Of a stretch of 8,527 nt of DNA, positions 1-6,997 are shown piece after piece. The position numbers were made by a program, and so were the translations under genes. How positions within the stretch are numbered: position 1 is the first letter of the stretch; each line of letters begins with the position of its first letter. The notes beneath the pieces are model-generated. The model was not told the origin of the DNA. It made no database searches and was given only the letters and a program-made list of their open reading frames with translations. Location of the stretch: assembly GCA_013203085.1 (NCBI GenBank), contig JABMQX010000100.1, positions 1 through 8,527 on the forward strand, in the 5' to 3' direction. This DNA comes from a bacterium. Lineage in GTDB: Bacteria > Auribacterota > JABMQX01.

Positions 1-1143
1 ATCCTGCGTCTTGCTCCGCCAGAAGAACGTTCTGGGACGCGGTTTCGCTTTGCCGAGGATGAGCGGCATCAAGTCCTCCCCGTCGAGCGTCCGACCCACG
101 GGAGGTTTTGTGCCTGTGCCGGCCAAGATCGTCGCGGAGAGGTCCATGACGATGGAAGGTTGATCCATCACCTTCCCCGCCCGGATAATGCCGGGAAACC
201 GGATGATGCACGCACAGCGGATTCCCCCCTCCCAGAGAGTCGTCTTGCGCCCGGAGAAAGGATCGTTGCGGGATGCGCGGTCGCCGCCGTTGTCGCTGGC
301 GAAGATGACGACGGTGTTGGACGCGAGGTTGTATTTATCCAGCCTCTCCAATAGCTCGCCGATTCCCCGGTCCATTCTCTCGACCATTTTGATGTACGTC
401 TCACGCTCACACGTCCGCCAGTTGCTTTCGTCAATCACCTTATTCGCATCGTCGGGACCTTGAATGGGCCAGTGAGGGGCATTGTAGGAAACCTCGAGGA
501 AAAAAGGCTCGCCGTGATGGCGATCGAGGAAGCGGAGAGATCGTTCGGTGATGAGGTCGGTCATGTATCCCTCGACCTCGACGGGCTTCGTGTTCTCGTA
601 GAGGTCCGGCTCTCCGTTGATCTCTTTGTGGGTGAAATAGTTGATGTTGCCGCTCAGGAATCCGAAGAACTCGTCAAAGCCGTGACTGTTGGGCCCGTAT
701 TCCTTCTTGTACCCGAGATGCCATTTGCCGAAAAGCCCGGTCGTGTAGCCGTTTCGTTTGAGCATCGTGGCGATTGTCGTTTCGGTCGGCGGGAGACCGA
801 GACGCTTCACTCCCGGATAGATCGCCCACTCCATTTCCTTGACCCTCTGCTGGTAGCGGCCGGTCATGAAAGCGCACCTCGTCGGCGTGCAGACGGGCGC
901 CGCGTAGTAGTTGGTGAACCGAACACCCGCCTTTGCCAGCCCGTCAATGTTTGGCGTCTTGATGTCGGTGCAGCCGTAACAGCCGACATCGCCGTAACCG
1001 AGGTCATCAGCAAGGATGACAACGACATTCGGTCGCCCGCGCTCTTTGCCGAAGGCTTCCAACCCTTTGCTCCCGAGGAACAAGCCAAATCCTGCCTCTG
1101 CACCGGTTGTCAGAAAATTTCTTCGCGTCATTCCCTGTTTCAT
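1..1143 (-). CDS. Tat-exported Cys-type sulfatase (arylsulfatase family S1), C-terminus cut by the window edge
   Basis: The frame is open from ATG 1143 to base 1 (381 codons, no stop). This is a type I sulfatase, hydrolysing sulfate esters, probably on a glycan. Residues 5-30 form a Tat-type signal (MTRRNFL then a hydrophobic stretch). RPNVVVILADDLGYGD (37-52) supplies metal ligands D46 and D47. The signature CTPTR starts at Cys85, the residue matured to formylglycine. GKWHLG is at 139-144 with K140 and H142, and SDNGG at 283-287 gives D284 and N285; K300 follows. These are all the expected active-site elements, so the protein should be active if a maturase (FGE or anSME) exists elsewhere; none is in this window. 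Family members usually run 430-500 residues, so roughly 50-120 are missing. The start overlaps the stop of the upstream small gene (ATGA), and GGGAGGAG at 1163-1156 is the likely ribosome binding site. The natural substrate is unknown. Confidence 0.96.
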   Translation of the reverse strand, partial: MKQGMTRRNFLTTGAEAGFGLFLGSKGLEAFGKERGRPNVVVILADDLGYGDVGCYGCTDIKTPNIDGLAKAGVRFTNYYAAPVCTPTRCAFMTGRYQQRVKEMEWAIYPGVKRLGLPPTETTIATMLKRNGYTTGLFGKWHLGYKKEYGPNSHGFDEFFGFLSGNINYFTHKEINGEPDLYENTKPVEVEGYMTDLITERSLRFLDRHHGEPFFLEVSYNAPHWPIQGPDDANKVIDESNWRTCERETYIKMVERMDRGIGELLERLDKYNLASNTVVIFASDNGGDRASRNDPFSGRKTTLWEGGIRCACIIRFPGIIRAGKVMDQPSIVMDLSATILAGTGTKPPVGRTLDGEDLMPLILGKAKPRPRTFFWRSKTQD

Positions 1144-1352
1144 TTTTTGTGTTGCTCCTCCCGCCTCCGCGGCTTCCATTCCCGAGTCTTCCGCTCCACT
1201 TCCTTCTGAGGAATCGTCCGTCCTTCTTCGACGGCTCGGATTCCGCTCTCTGTCTTTCCCCTGACGTACAGGTGATAGAGAATATCTTCCAGAGTACGGT
1301 CATCGGGAAGGCCTTTGATAAGCTCAATCACCCGTTGTTTCACAGCCGCCAT
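1140..1352 (-). CDS. Small antitoxin-like protein, 70 aa, with no toxin partner
   Basis: This 70-residue charged protein starts MAAVKQRVIELIKGLPDD. Its middle is an acidic helix-like segment (LEDILYHLYV, residues 21-30) and its end is very basic and probably disordered (RKTREWKPRRREEQHKK, 54-70). The pattern LPDD-x-LEDI-x-YHLYV followed by G-I-x-x-VEEGR-x-I-P-x-x-EV resembles, from memory, small proteins often annotated as antitoxins of RelE/ParE-type modules. That is a family impression, not a search result. The start is well supported: AAGGAG at 1367-1362, 9 nt before ATG. It begins 19 nt after the SGNH-like gene and its TGA overlaps the sulfatase ATG by 4 nt, so it is translated within the operon and probably coupled to the sulfatase. 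No toxin gene lies beside it. Alternatives are a regulator or a chaperone-like accessory protein. Confidence 0.75.
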   Translation of the reverse strand: MAAVKQRVIELIKGLPDDRTLEDILYHLYVRGKTESGIRAVEEGRTIPQKEVERKTREWKPRRREEQHKK

Positions 1353-1371
1353 TTCGGTATGCTCCTTTGAG

Positions 1372-2283
1372 TTAGTTCATCTGAATCGCTCTCATCCGGT
1401 GCGCTCTCTGCGTTCTCCGCGGTGAAAATTCCGGCGCCGTGGCTTGCGGTGTTTTCTTGCTCCACTCCGGCACGGGAATGTGATCGTGGGCAAGGAGGCT
1501 TTCAAACCATGCTTGAGCCATAACAGCCGCGCCGTTGTCGTTTGGGTGTCTTCGATCGCGGGCGAAGAGTTTCGGGAAACCCTTCTTCGTCGGCGTCCAG
1601 ACATCAGGACCACGCCGGAGGTAGGGAATTTCCTTCTTCATGAGGGCGTCGAGTGCATACCGCTCGTTTCCGATATTCGGCTCCATGCCCTCCTTGTAAA
1701 TGTGCATGGCGATGAACACCAACTCACATCCGTCCCTGTGAAGCATCTCCGCCAGACGAGCGAAAGCCTTGGCGCCGACCTCGATGCCATTGGCATCGTC
1801 AGCGGAGAAAACGGGGCCGGCGCGGGGCGCCTCCTTACCGTCCGTCCGCTCTATCCCTTGCAGGGATTGCTGGCACAGCGCGATCGTGGGTTTGGGCGCG
1901 TCGCGGTTCGCGTCCATGCGGCGGTGGCTTCGCGGGGAAATTTCCGCGCCCGTGTTTCGTGCAAAGAACCGCCGGAGCATGAGGCTGTAAGGGCGCTTGG
2001 GCGTGCCGGTTTTCACATCAATCCATTTTGAAATGGCTGACCCGGCGGCTGCGGCGTTAAGGACGTGATAGACTCGTTTGCCGCCGGTCATGCGATCCAG
2101 CTTCTCCTGGAGAAGGCTCGGCCACTTGAAAGAGGTGGAGTAACCGCAAACCACAAAGCTCTTCTCCTTGCCGTCGAAGATGCGAGACTCGCTCTCCGCG
2201 CCCTCTTCAGCAGAGAGGCAAGTTGACCTCGCCAACAAAACACCGAACGCGAAAAATCCAACCAGGACCTTATTCCTCAACAT
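1372..2283 (-). CDS. Exported SGNH-like hydrolase (putative esterase/deacylase)
   Basis: The product is 303 aa. Residues 1-25 look like a Sec signal peptide (MLRNK, a hydrophobic core, then CLSA before EEG). The rest has SGNH-fold landmarks: a block-I-like FVVCGYSTSF (43-52) with candidate nucleophile S49, a Gly-rich NAAAAGSAISKW block (76-87), CQQSLQG (137-143), the strand LVFIAMHIY (188-196), and DRRHPNDNG (243-251), where D243 and H246 fit the DxxH catalytic pair. The usual GDS is GYS here. SGNH enzymes cleave ester or acyl groups, so removal of acetyl groups from a glycan is plausible given the sulfatase nearby. I chose ATG 2283 because it begins the signal peptide, follows GAAGGAAG, and sits 31 nt after the preceding gene; the longer frame from 2394 would overlap that gene. 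The last 15 or so residues are basic and look like repeat-derived sequence. Confidence 0.85.
   Translation of the reverse strand: MLRNKVLVGFFAFGVLLARSTCLSAEEGAESESRIFDGKEKSFVVCGYSTSFKWPSLLQEKLDRMTGGKRVYHVLNAAAAGSAISKWIDVKTGTPKRPYSLMLRRFFARNTGAEISPRSHRRMDANRDAPKPTIALCQQSLQGIERTDGKEAPRAGPVFSADDANGIEVGAKAFARLAEMLHRDGCELVFIAMHIYKEGMEPNIGNERYALDALMKKEIPYLRRGPDVWTPTKKGFPKLFARDRRHPNDNGAAVMAQAWFESLLAHDHIPVPEWSKKTPQATAPEFSPRRTQRAHRMRAIQMN
1401..1426 (-). repeat. Degenerate 9-bp repeat (CGC[G/A]GAGA[A/G]) inside the SGNH-like gene tail
   Basis: Read on the minus strand, the bases contain CGCGGAGAA directly followed by CGCAGAGAG and then CGCA: two 9-bp units differing at two positions. They encode the basic end of the SGNH-like protein (SPRRTQRAHR). 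From memory, motifs of this kind occur as short interspersed repeats in many environmental genomes, usually between genes. I cannot confirm other copies from one window. Confidence 0.35.
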
Positions 2284-2314
2284 ATCTTGAGCTTCCTTCA
2301 CTCCGTCCTGTGCT

Positions 2315-3892
2315 TCAACGGACCGGTTCGACCCTGATGAATAACTCCTTCCCGGCTTCAAGCTCCACGAGAGCACCGCGCCGCAGCGCCTCACCCGTCA
2401 GGACACCGGTCGCGCCCGACCCGAGCGTGACCTTGTACTGCCTTTCCGGATGAACGGTGAAATACTCCGGCAGGTAGTTGATTCGGGGCCAGTCGTGCTC
2501 GAAATTGAACCAGAGCTTGTGGCGTGGGATATCGAAGATGAGTTTGCCCTCCCACGGACGCTTGGCGCTCATGAACACGACCACACGATCACCGTCCCGC
2601 GCCGCGCCGAGGCGGAGGTCGTCTCGCCATTTCGGCACGTGAATGCCCTGGGTTTTGCTCAGAGCGTAGAGGGTGACGGTGCGGATCGCGTTGCACTGGA
2701 ACTTACTTGTGCCTGTGATGGGTTTACCGATGAGCGCATCAGCCACCTCCCGATCCGCCCATTTGACGCCCTCTTCCACGGGAAGGACGCTCAGAAGATA
2801 GAGGCCGCCCTCGATGGAATCGGCGTGCCCGTCAATGTTTGTGCCCTCCCACGGATAGAGATGGTACTTGGGCTTAATGAGATTGACGAGCGGTGTGCGG
2901 ATAACATCTCGGTACTTCGTGTCGCCGGTCACGAGGTAGTAGCAGTAGAAAGCGACGTAATTGTAACCCCAATTGTCAGTGAGCGATTTATCGTCGTGGG
3001 GCCCGGGGGTATTGGCGAGGGTATGAAGCATCAGCCCGTCGGAGTTCAGGCCGCGCTCGAGGATGGTATCGAGCATCTTTTTAATAAGGGGGCGATAACG
3101 CATCTCCTCTTCCGGGGCGATGGTTGCTCCAACACCTTGAAGCAGTCCGAGTCCGCCGATCAGCTCGCACCCGTGGTCGTCCAGATGTCGAGGCACAAAT
3201 GCAGGGTTCTTCAGATAATAGTCGGCGATACGCCGGGCCTTCTCGATGTATTGCCAATCGCCCGTCAGGCCGAAAAGCCGCACCAGAACCTGCATGTGAT
3301 CGCCGTTCACCTCGAGGTTGGAGGAAACGAGCTTCCCGTAAGGGGTTTCTATGGTGGCCCTTTTCCACAGCTCATCTGCAATCGCTTGCATGCGATCCAA
3401 CCATTCGCCCGGCCCCGCAGCCTCAACAACCGCTATAAGGCCGTCCTTCATGTATTCGGATGCGCCGAAGACTACGGAATCGTACGATTGGTTTGTCTGT
3501 TTTTTGCCCGCCCGGAGGTCATAGTTGACGGGGATGGGGCCGTGGTGTGAGCAGAGTTCAATCTCAGCATGAAGGGCATCGCGGACGGGGCCATCGAACG
3601 CTTTGCGGTCGGTGAAATAGGCTGCCCAGGCGAGGAATGGATAGCAGTCGGCAGCCGTGTCGCGGTAGTTCCACGAATCGCCGGTGGCGCGAAAGAGTTT
3701 TGTTTTAGGGTCAATCCTCCGCAGGGCGACTTCGTGGAGCCAGCGGTGCATTTCCGTGAAGGCGGGCGAGGCGAGATCGGCGTTCTTGCGCGCCACCTCC
3801 TGCGGCGAAGCGGCAAAGGTCAGGTTCGACGCGAGATAGAGTGCTAATGCTGTGGCGAAGACGAATAGGAGTCGTGGCTTGATGAAGCACAT
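2315..3892 (-). CDS. Exported protein of unknown family, probable alpha/alpha-toroid (six-hairpin) sugar enzyme
   Basis: The product is 525 aa with a Sec signal peptide at 1-28 (basic start, hydrophobic core, NLTFAA then SPQ). Residues about 30-425 are rich in paired helices with aromatic-lined turns: WNYRDTAADCYPFLAWAAY (74-92), EVNGDHMQVLVRLFGLTGDW (194-213), DNWGYNYVAFYCYYLVTGD (306-324), and NIDGHADSIEGGLYLLSVL (352-370). This recurring layout resembles (alpha/alpha)6-barrel glycosidases, lyases and epimerases. Residues about 430-525 look like a beta-rich C-terminal domain. I do not recognise an exact family and cannot assign catalytic residues; the conserved-looking acids D199, D306, D354 and E361 are candidates. 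The start is firm: GGAGG at 3905-3901 lies 8 nt before ATG. It sits between the ThuA fusion gene (84-nt gap) and the SGNH-like gene (31-nt gap), which supports a role in the same extracytoplasmic glycan pathway. Confidence 0.85.
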   Translation of the reverse strand: MCFIKPRLLFVFATALALYLASNLTFAASPQEVARKNADLASPAFTEMHRWLHEVALRRIDPKTKLFRATGDSWNYRDTAADCYPFLAWAAYFTDRKAFDGPVRDALHAEIELCSHHGPIPVNYDLRAGKKQTNQSYDSVVFGASEYMKDGLIAVVEAAGPGEWLDRMQAIADELWKRATIETPYGKLVSSNLEVNGDHMQVLVRLFGLTGDWQYIEKARRIADYYLKNPAFVPRHLDDHGCELIGGLGLLQGVGATIAPEEEMRYRPLIKKMLDTILERGLNSDGLMLHTLANTPGPHDDKSLTDNWGYNYVAFYCYYLVTGDTKYRDVIRTPLVNLIKPKYHLYPWEGTNIDGHADSIEGGLYLLSVLPVEEGVKWADREVADALIGKPITGTSKFQCNAIRTVTLYALSKTQGIHVPKWRDDLRLGAARDGDRVVVFMSAKRPWEGKLIFDIPRHKLWFNFEHDWPRINYLPEYFTVHPERQYKVTLGSGATGVLTGEALRRGALVELEAGKELFIRVEPVR

Positions 3893-3955
3893 GTTCGTTC
3901 CCTCCGGCTGAGTGTCAGGAGTAGGTTGCTGATTATTATTGTTGGAGAGGGTCAG

Positions 3956-3972
3956 TCCCGCCTGCGGCGGGA
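3956..3972 (-). terminator. Perfect 7-bp GC-rich hairpin after the ThuA/isochorismatase gene
   Basis: TCCCGCC-TGC-GGCGGGA is a perfect inverted repeat with a 3-nt loop, starting 4 nt after the TAA at 3979-3977. There is no T-run after it on the minus strand, so a full intrinsic terminator is unlikely. It may be a processing or attenuation stem that lowers expression of the distal genes, or a REP-like palindrome. The type label is the nearest available. Confidence 0.45.
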
Positions 3973-3976
3973 TCGC

Positions 3977-5479
3977 TTACGGCAGCCCTCTCACGAGCTC
4001 ACTGCTGAGGATTGATGGTCCCCAGTATTTCTCGATATGTTTCACGACGAGTTGTGTGCCCTCGTCATGGGTTACGTGGGGAGGGTCCTCTGGATCGTAC
4101 ATGGTGTCTGTTAAATCGCGTACGAGGATGCATCGGATGCCCCAGCGGGTCATCTGCCGGATCGCGAAGGACCTCCCCAACACACACATATTCGTGTGAA
4201 CACCCATGATGATGAGATTCTTGATGCCGAGCTGCTTGAGAAAGTAATAGACTTCTTTGCCGTCGTGGGAGATACCGTCATATTTTCCTATTTCGATATT
4301 CGGGTTCTGTCGCGTCCAGGCGGTATAGGACTTATCTCCGGTATCACAGCCGCCGTCGGATGCGTCAATGGGTAACGGGTGGCTGGGGAGAGGAAGCGAT
4401 TTGGGGAGTGGAACCGGCGGGGCGAGGATCATCCGCCGCCTCTGCGGCGAGTCCGCGTAGAAGTGCAGAGTGTCCGAAGGGCAGTGGATAATCTGCACCC
4501 CCGTGGCACGAGCCGCATTGATCACCGGCCCCATTTTCTTCGCTATCGCCTCACAGCGCCGCGTCGCCCCACGGCACCAGTGCTTGTCCCACATGTCGCA
4601 GATGAGAATGGCTGTCTCGGCGACGGGAAATTCCTTCTCTACGATGACCTCGTCCCACTCGCCGCTCCCCTTGAACGTCTCCACGCGGCTTCGCAGTCGG
4701 AGGCGGAGCTTCCCCTCCGGTCTGGGCCTATGAGGAACCGGAGGCAGTGCCTTTCGCTCGATCTCTCGCTCCGAAGCCCAAAAGAGGGCGTTCGCCAACA
4801 TTCGCAGAAAGGTGGCGTTCTCGAAGTCCTGCTGAGCTCCCAGAGATGTGTAGAAAACCCGCGCACCCTTATGGAGCCTTGTCCACGTCACGGGCTGCGA
4901 GCCCTTTGATTCCGGAGTCGAGCCGCTCATCAAAAGGTTGCAGTCCTCGGTAAGGGGGGCGGTTTTGTAGAGACTTGCCCTGGACCTGATTGGGACGATG
5001 CCGTCGAGTACCGGGTGTGTTTTTGCCCGGGGATGGATTGCAACAGCCATGGTTGAACCCTGTCCGAAGTGGCCGTGGTAGTTGCCCCCAAGGACCAGTT
5101 TGTCGAATTCGAGCCACTTCTGGAAACCGTGGCTGGCGGTCCGCACCGCAACGATGGGACGGCCGGATAGGCAGTACTTTTTGACTCGCTCCAACTGCTC
5201 GCCGCCGATCGTGAGGCGCCGAGTGAAAAAGAGCGCTACGTGGCAGTCATCGAGGGCCTCGAGGCCGGGGAGCTCCTCGAAGCCGCGCGCTTTGATAAGA
5301 GTGCCGCGAGCGTTGTAACCTTGCTCGAGATACTTCTGAAACGCGGCAAGGGATGTATCGGAATCGTACTCTGCGGAGCCGGAAACGAGGCAGACCTTCA
5401 GCGGTGACGGCTGGGCCTTTGCAGGGAGCAGCCAACAGCAGAGGAGTAGAGTCGTAAGGAAGGCGATTAGGTTGCGCAT
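3977..5479 (-). CDS. Exported two-domain fusion: ThuA-like domain + isochorismatase-like cysteine hydrolase
   Basis: The product is 500 aa. Residues 1-22 are a Sec signal peptide ending AKA before QPSP. Residues about 26-240 are ThuA-like (class I glutamine-amidotransferase fold): KVCLVSGSAEYDS (28-40), ALFFTRRLTIGGEQ (82-95), RTASHGFQKW (113-122), GGNYHGHFGQG (131-141), and FYTSLGAQQDFENATF (209-224). ThuA proteins are linked to sugar use, but their chemistry is poorly defined. A basic Pro-rich linker (about 241-265) joins residues about 285-495, an isochorismatase/nicotinamidase-type domain. There ICDMWDKHWC gives D295, EIGKYDG gives K399, and GVHTNMCVLG gives C432, matching the family Asp-Lys-Cys triad. 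Members of that family cleave amide or vinyl-ether bonds. The start is certain: AGGAGG at 5493-5488 is 8 nt before ATG. The gap to the oxidoreductase gene is 53 nt. The frame is continuous through the junction. The substrate is unknown. Confidence 0.92.
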   Translation of the reverse strand: MRNLIAFLTTLLLCCWLLPAKAQPSPLKVCLVSGSAEYDSDTSLAAFQKYLEQGYNARGTLIKARGFEELPGLEALDDCHVALFFTRRLTIGGEQLERVKKYCLSGRPIVAVRTASHGFQKWLEFDKLVLGGNYHGHFGQGSTMAVAIHPRAKTHPVLDGIVPIRSRASLYKTAPLTEDCNLLMSGSTPESKGSQPVTWTRLHKGARVFYTSLGAQQDFENATFLRMLANALFWASEREIERKALPPVPHRPRPEGKLRLRLRSRVETFKGSGEWDEVIVEKEFPVAETAILICDMWDKHWCRGATRRCEAIAKKMGPVINAARATGVQIIHCPSDTLHFYADSPQRRRMILAPPVPLPKSLPLPSHPLPIDASDGGCDTGDKSYTAWTRQNPNIEIGKYDGISHDGKEVYYFLKQLGIKNLIIMGVHTNMCVLGRSFAIRQMTRWGIRCILVRDLTDTMYDPEDPPHVTHDEGTQLVVKHIEKYWGPSILSSELVRGLP

Positions 5480-5532
5480 GACGTTAACCTCCTATGATGG
5501 AGTGAGTAGCGATGTCTTGAACCTGCAAAACC

Positions 5533-6888
5533 CTACACTACGTCCGGGATCACAAAGGGTTTGCGGTACGTTCGCTTCAGCAGCGAGTTAGCCTCTTCGT
5601 CGCCGACAAAGGTTTCCGTTTCGCCGACAAAGGTCAGCTTTCGGCCTCCGAGGCGTGACGAGATATTGCCGAGGTGAACGAGAATGGCGCTGCGGTGCCC
5701 CTCCTCGATGTCCGCGTTCGGCAACTTGCGGGTGCGAATGCACTCCAGGAAATTGTCTCTATGCGGAGCGTCACCCGGACGACCGTACTGCTGGGCAATG
5801 ACTTTGCCGCCGCCTGTGAATACCTGCCATCCGCCGCCGTGGCGACCGAGGACCATCTGTTCCTTGGTTCCGTAGAACTCCACGCGGGTGGCGTTTTGGG
5901 GCCAGTAGGGAAAGGCGTCGCTGCCTCGGATGCTGCCGGGGGTCTTACTCATGTAGGGCGCCCACTGTGACAGCTCGAAGGTTATGACCACCCCATCAAA
6001 GTCATACGTTACGACTTGAGTGTCGGGGACCTCCCTGTCGTCGTCAAACGCGAGGTTGCCGCCGCCGGAGTACACTCCTTTGGGGTAGTCCTTTCCCAAC
6101 AACCAACGGGCGATGTCGAGTTGGTGGATTCCATCATCGGCCATGTCTCCGCCGGAGAAGACCCAATGGCTGTGCCATCCGCCGTGTTGGATACCATCAT
6201 TATAAGGACGGTTGGGAGTAGGCCCGAGCCAGGTATCCCAGTCAAGTTCATCCGGTTGTTTGCTGTCAGGTCGGAGGTGATGGGGGCCGCCCGACTTGAG
6301 GTTAAAAACCTTACACAATGGGATATGCCCCAACTTGCCGCTCTTAATGTAGTCCAGGGCTTTGTGAACGTACGCCTCGCTGCGGTTTTGGGTGCCGCAC
6401 TGGACGACTCGCTTATATCGGCGAGCCGCTTCGACCATCTTGCGGCCTTCCCAGACGTTGTGAGAGGGTGGTTTTTCGACGTAAATGTCCTTCTCCGCCT
6501 GGCAGGCGAGGATAGTTGCGAGCCCGTGCCAGTGGTCGGGAGTGGCGACGATGACCGCATCCACGTCTTTATCTTCCAGAACGCGGCGAAGGTCGGAAAC
6601 CCTCTTTGGGGTGCGGGACTGCCTGGACTTCAATCCTCGCACCAATCCACCTCCTCGACGTGAGTTCACGTCGCACAGATAGGCGAACTCCACCTCCGGT
6701 CGCTCCAGGAACGTCCGCATCAGCGAGGTGCCTCTTCCACCACAACCGACCAGACCGAAAACGATCTTCTCGTTTGCCGAAACCGCCGACAACGACCTCC
6801 TTGTGCCCAGGGCGAGCGTGCCCGCGTAAGCTCCCAGTACGCCCCCCGCGGAATTCCTGAGAAACCGTCTCCTCGTGATTTTCTCCAT
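5533..6888 (-). CDS. Tat-exported Gfo/Idh/MocA-family oxidoreductase
   Basis: The product is 451 aa, normal for exported members of the family. It begins MEKITRRRFLRNSAGG, a twin-arginine signal (R6-R8) with a hydrophobic stretch to about residue 35. The NAD(P)-binding Rossmann motif is GLVGCGGRG (45-53), with D73 at the end of the second strand. ATPDHWH (115-121) and the EKP motif (138-140, catalytic K139) are present, and GGDMADDGIHQLDIARW (246-262) carries the expected D, H and D residues. Such enzymes oxidise or reduce sugars or cyclitols. Tat export lets the folded protein leave with its cofactor bound. It is the first gene of the operon. I chose ATG 6888 because AAAGGAG lies 6 nt upstream and it begins the Tat signal. 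The longer frame from TTG 7026 would start inside the -35 box. The substrate is not readable. Confidence 0.95.
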   Translation of the reverse strand: MEKITRRRFLRNSAGGVLGAYAGTLALGTRRSLSAVSANEKIVFGLVGCGGRGTSLMRTFLERPEVEFAYLCDVNSRRGGGLVRGLKSRQSRTPKRVSDLRRVLEDKDVDAVIVATPDHWHGLATILACQAEKDIYVEKPPSHNVWEGRKMVEAARRYKRVVQCGTQNRSEAYVHKALDYIKSGKLGHIPLCKVFNLKSGGPHHLRPDSKQPDELDWDTWLGPTPNRPYNDGIQHGGWHSHWVFSGGDMADDGIHQLDIARWLLGKDYPKGVYSGGGNLAFDDDREVPDTQVVTYDFDGVVITFELSQWAPYMSKTPGSIRGSDAFPYWPQNATRVEFYGTKEQMVLGRHGGGWQVFTGGGKVIAQQYGRPGDAPHRDNFLECIRTRKLPNADIEEGHRSAILVHLGNISSRLGGRKLTFVGETETFVGDEEANSLLKRTYRKPFVIPDVV

Positions 6889-6906
6889 CAGCTTCTCCTT
6901 TCCTCC
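6889..6906 (-). promoter_or_regulatory. Ribosome binding site deciding the oxidoreductase start
   Basis: Minus-strand GGAGGAAAGGAG ends 6 nt before ATG 6888. Two overlapping purine-rich Shine-Dalgarno matches sit here and none sits before the alternative TTG at 7026, so 6888 is the true start. Confidence 0.8.
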
Positions 6907-6997
6907 AAGCGAGTCAAAAAGCTGAGATTCGGCAATAGCATTCCCAGATGCCACTACCTGATCTGCCTTGCGGCTTGTGGTTTGTGTCGCATGTTCA

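Noticed and set aside
460..1209. 249-codon plus-strand frame opposite the sulfatase
   Set aside because: The minus strand encodes an intact sulfatase with all catalytic residues, and the plus frame crosses both the sulfatase start and the small upstream gene.
1720..2020. Possible frameshift in the SGNH-like gene, where residues about 100-130 look less family-like
   Set aside because: The frame stays open on both sides, the codon character is unchanged, and recognisable blocks resume in the same frame (CQQSLQG at 137).
1444..2031. 195-codon plus-strand frame opposite the SGNH-like gene
   Set aside because: Antisense shadow; no motif, no ribosome binding site.
2450..3550. 366-codon open frame on the plus strand opposite the toroid-like gene
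   Set aside because: It lies wholly antisense to a gene with a signal peptide, ribosome binding site and fold-like pattern. Its product shows no motif, as expected for a shadow frame in GC-rich coding DNA.
6016..6663. 215-codon plus-strand frame opposite the oxidoreductase
   Set aside because: Antisense to the conserved Rossmann and EKP segments of a clear enzyme gene.
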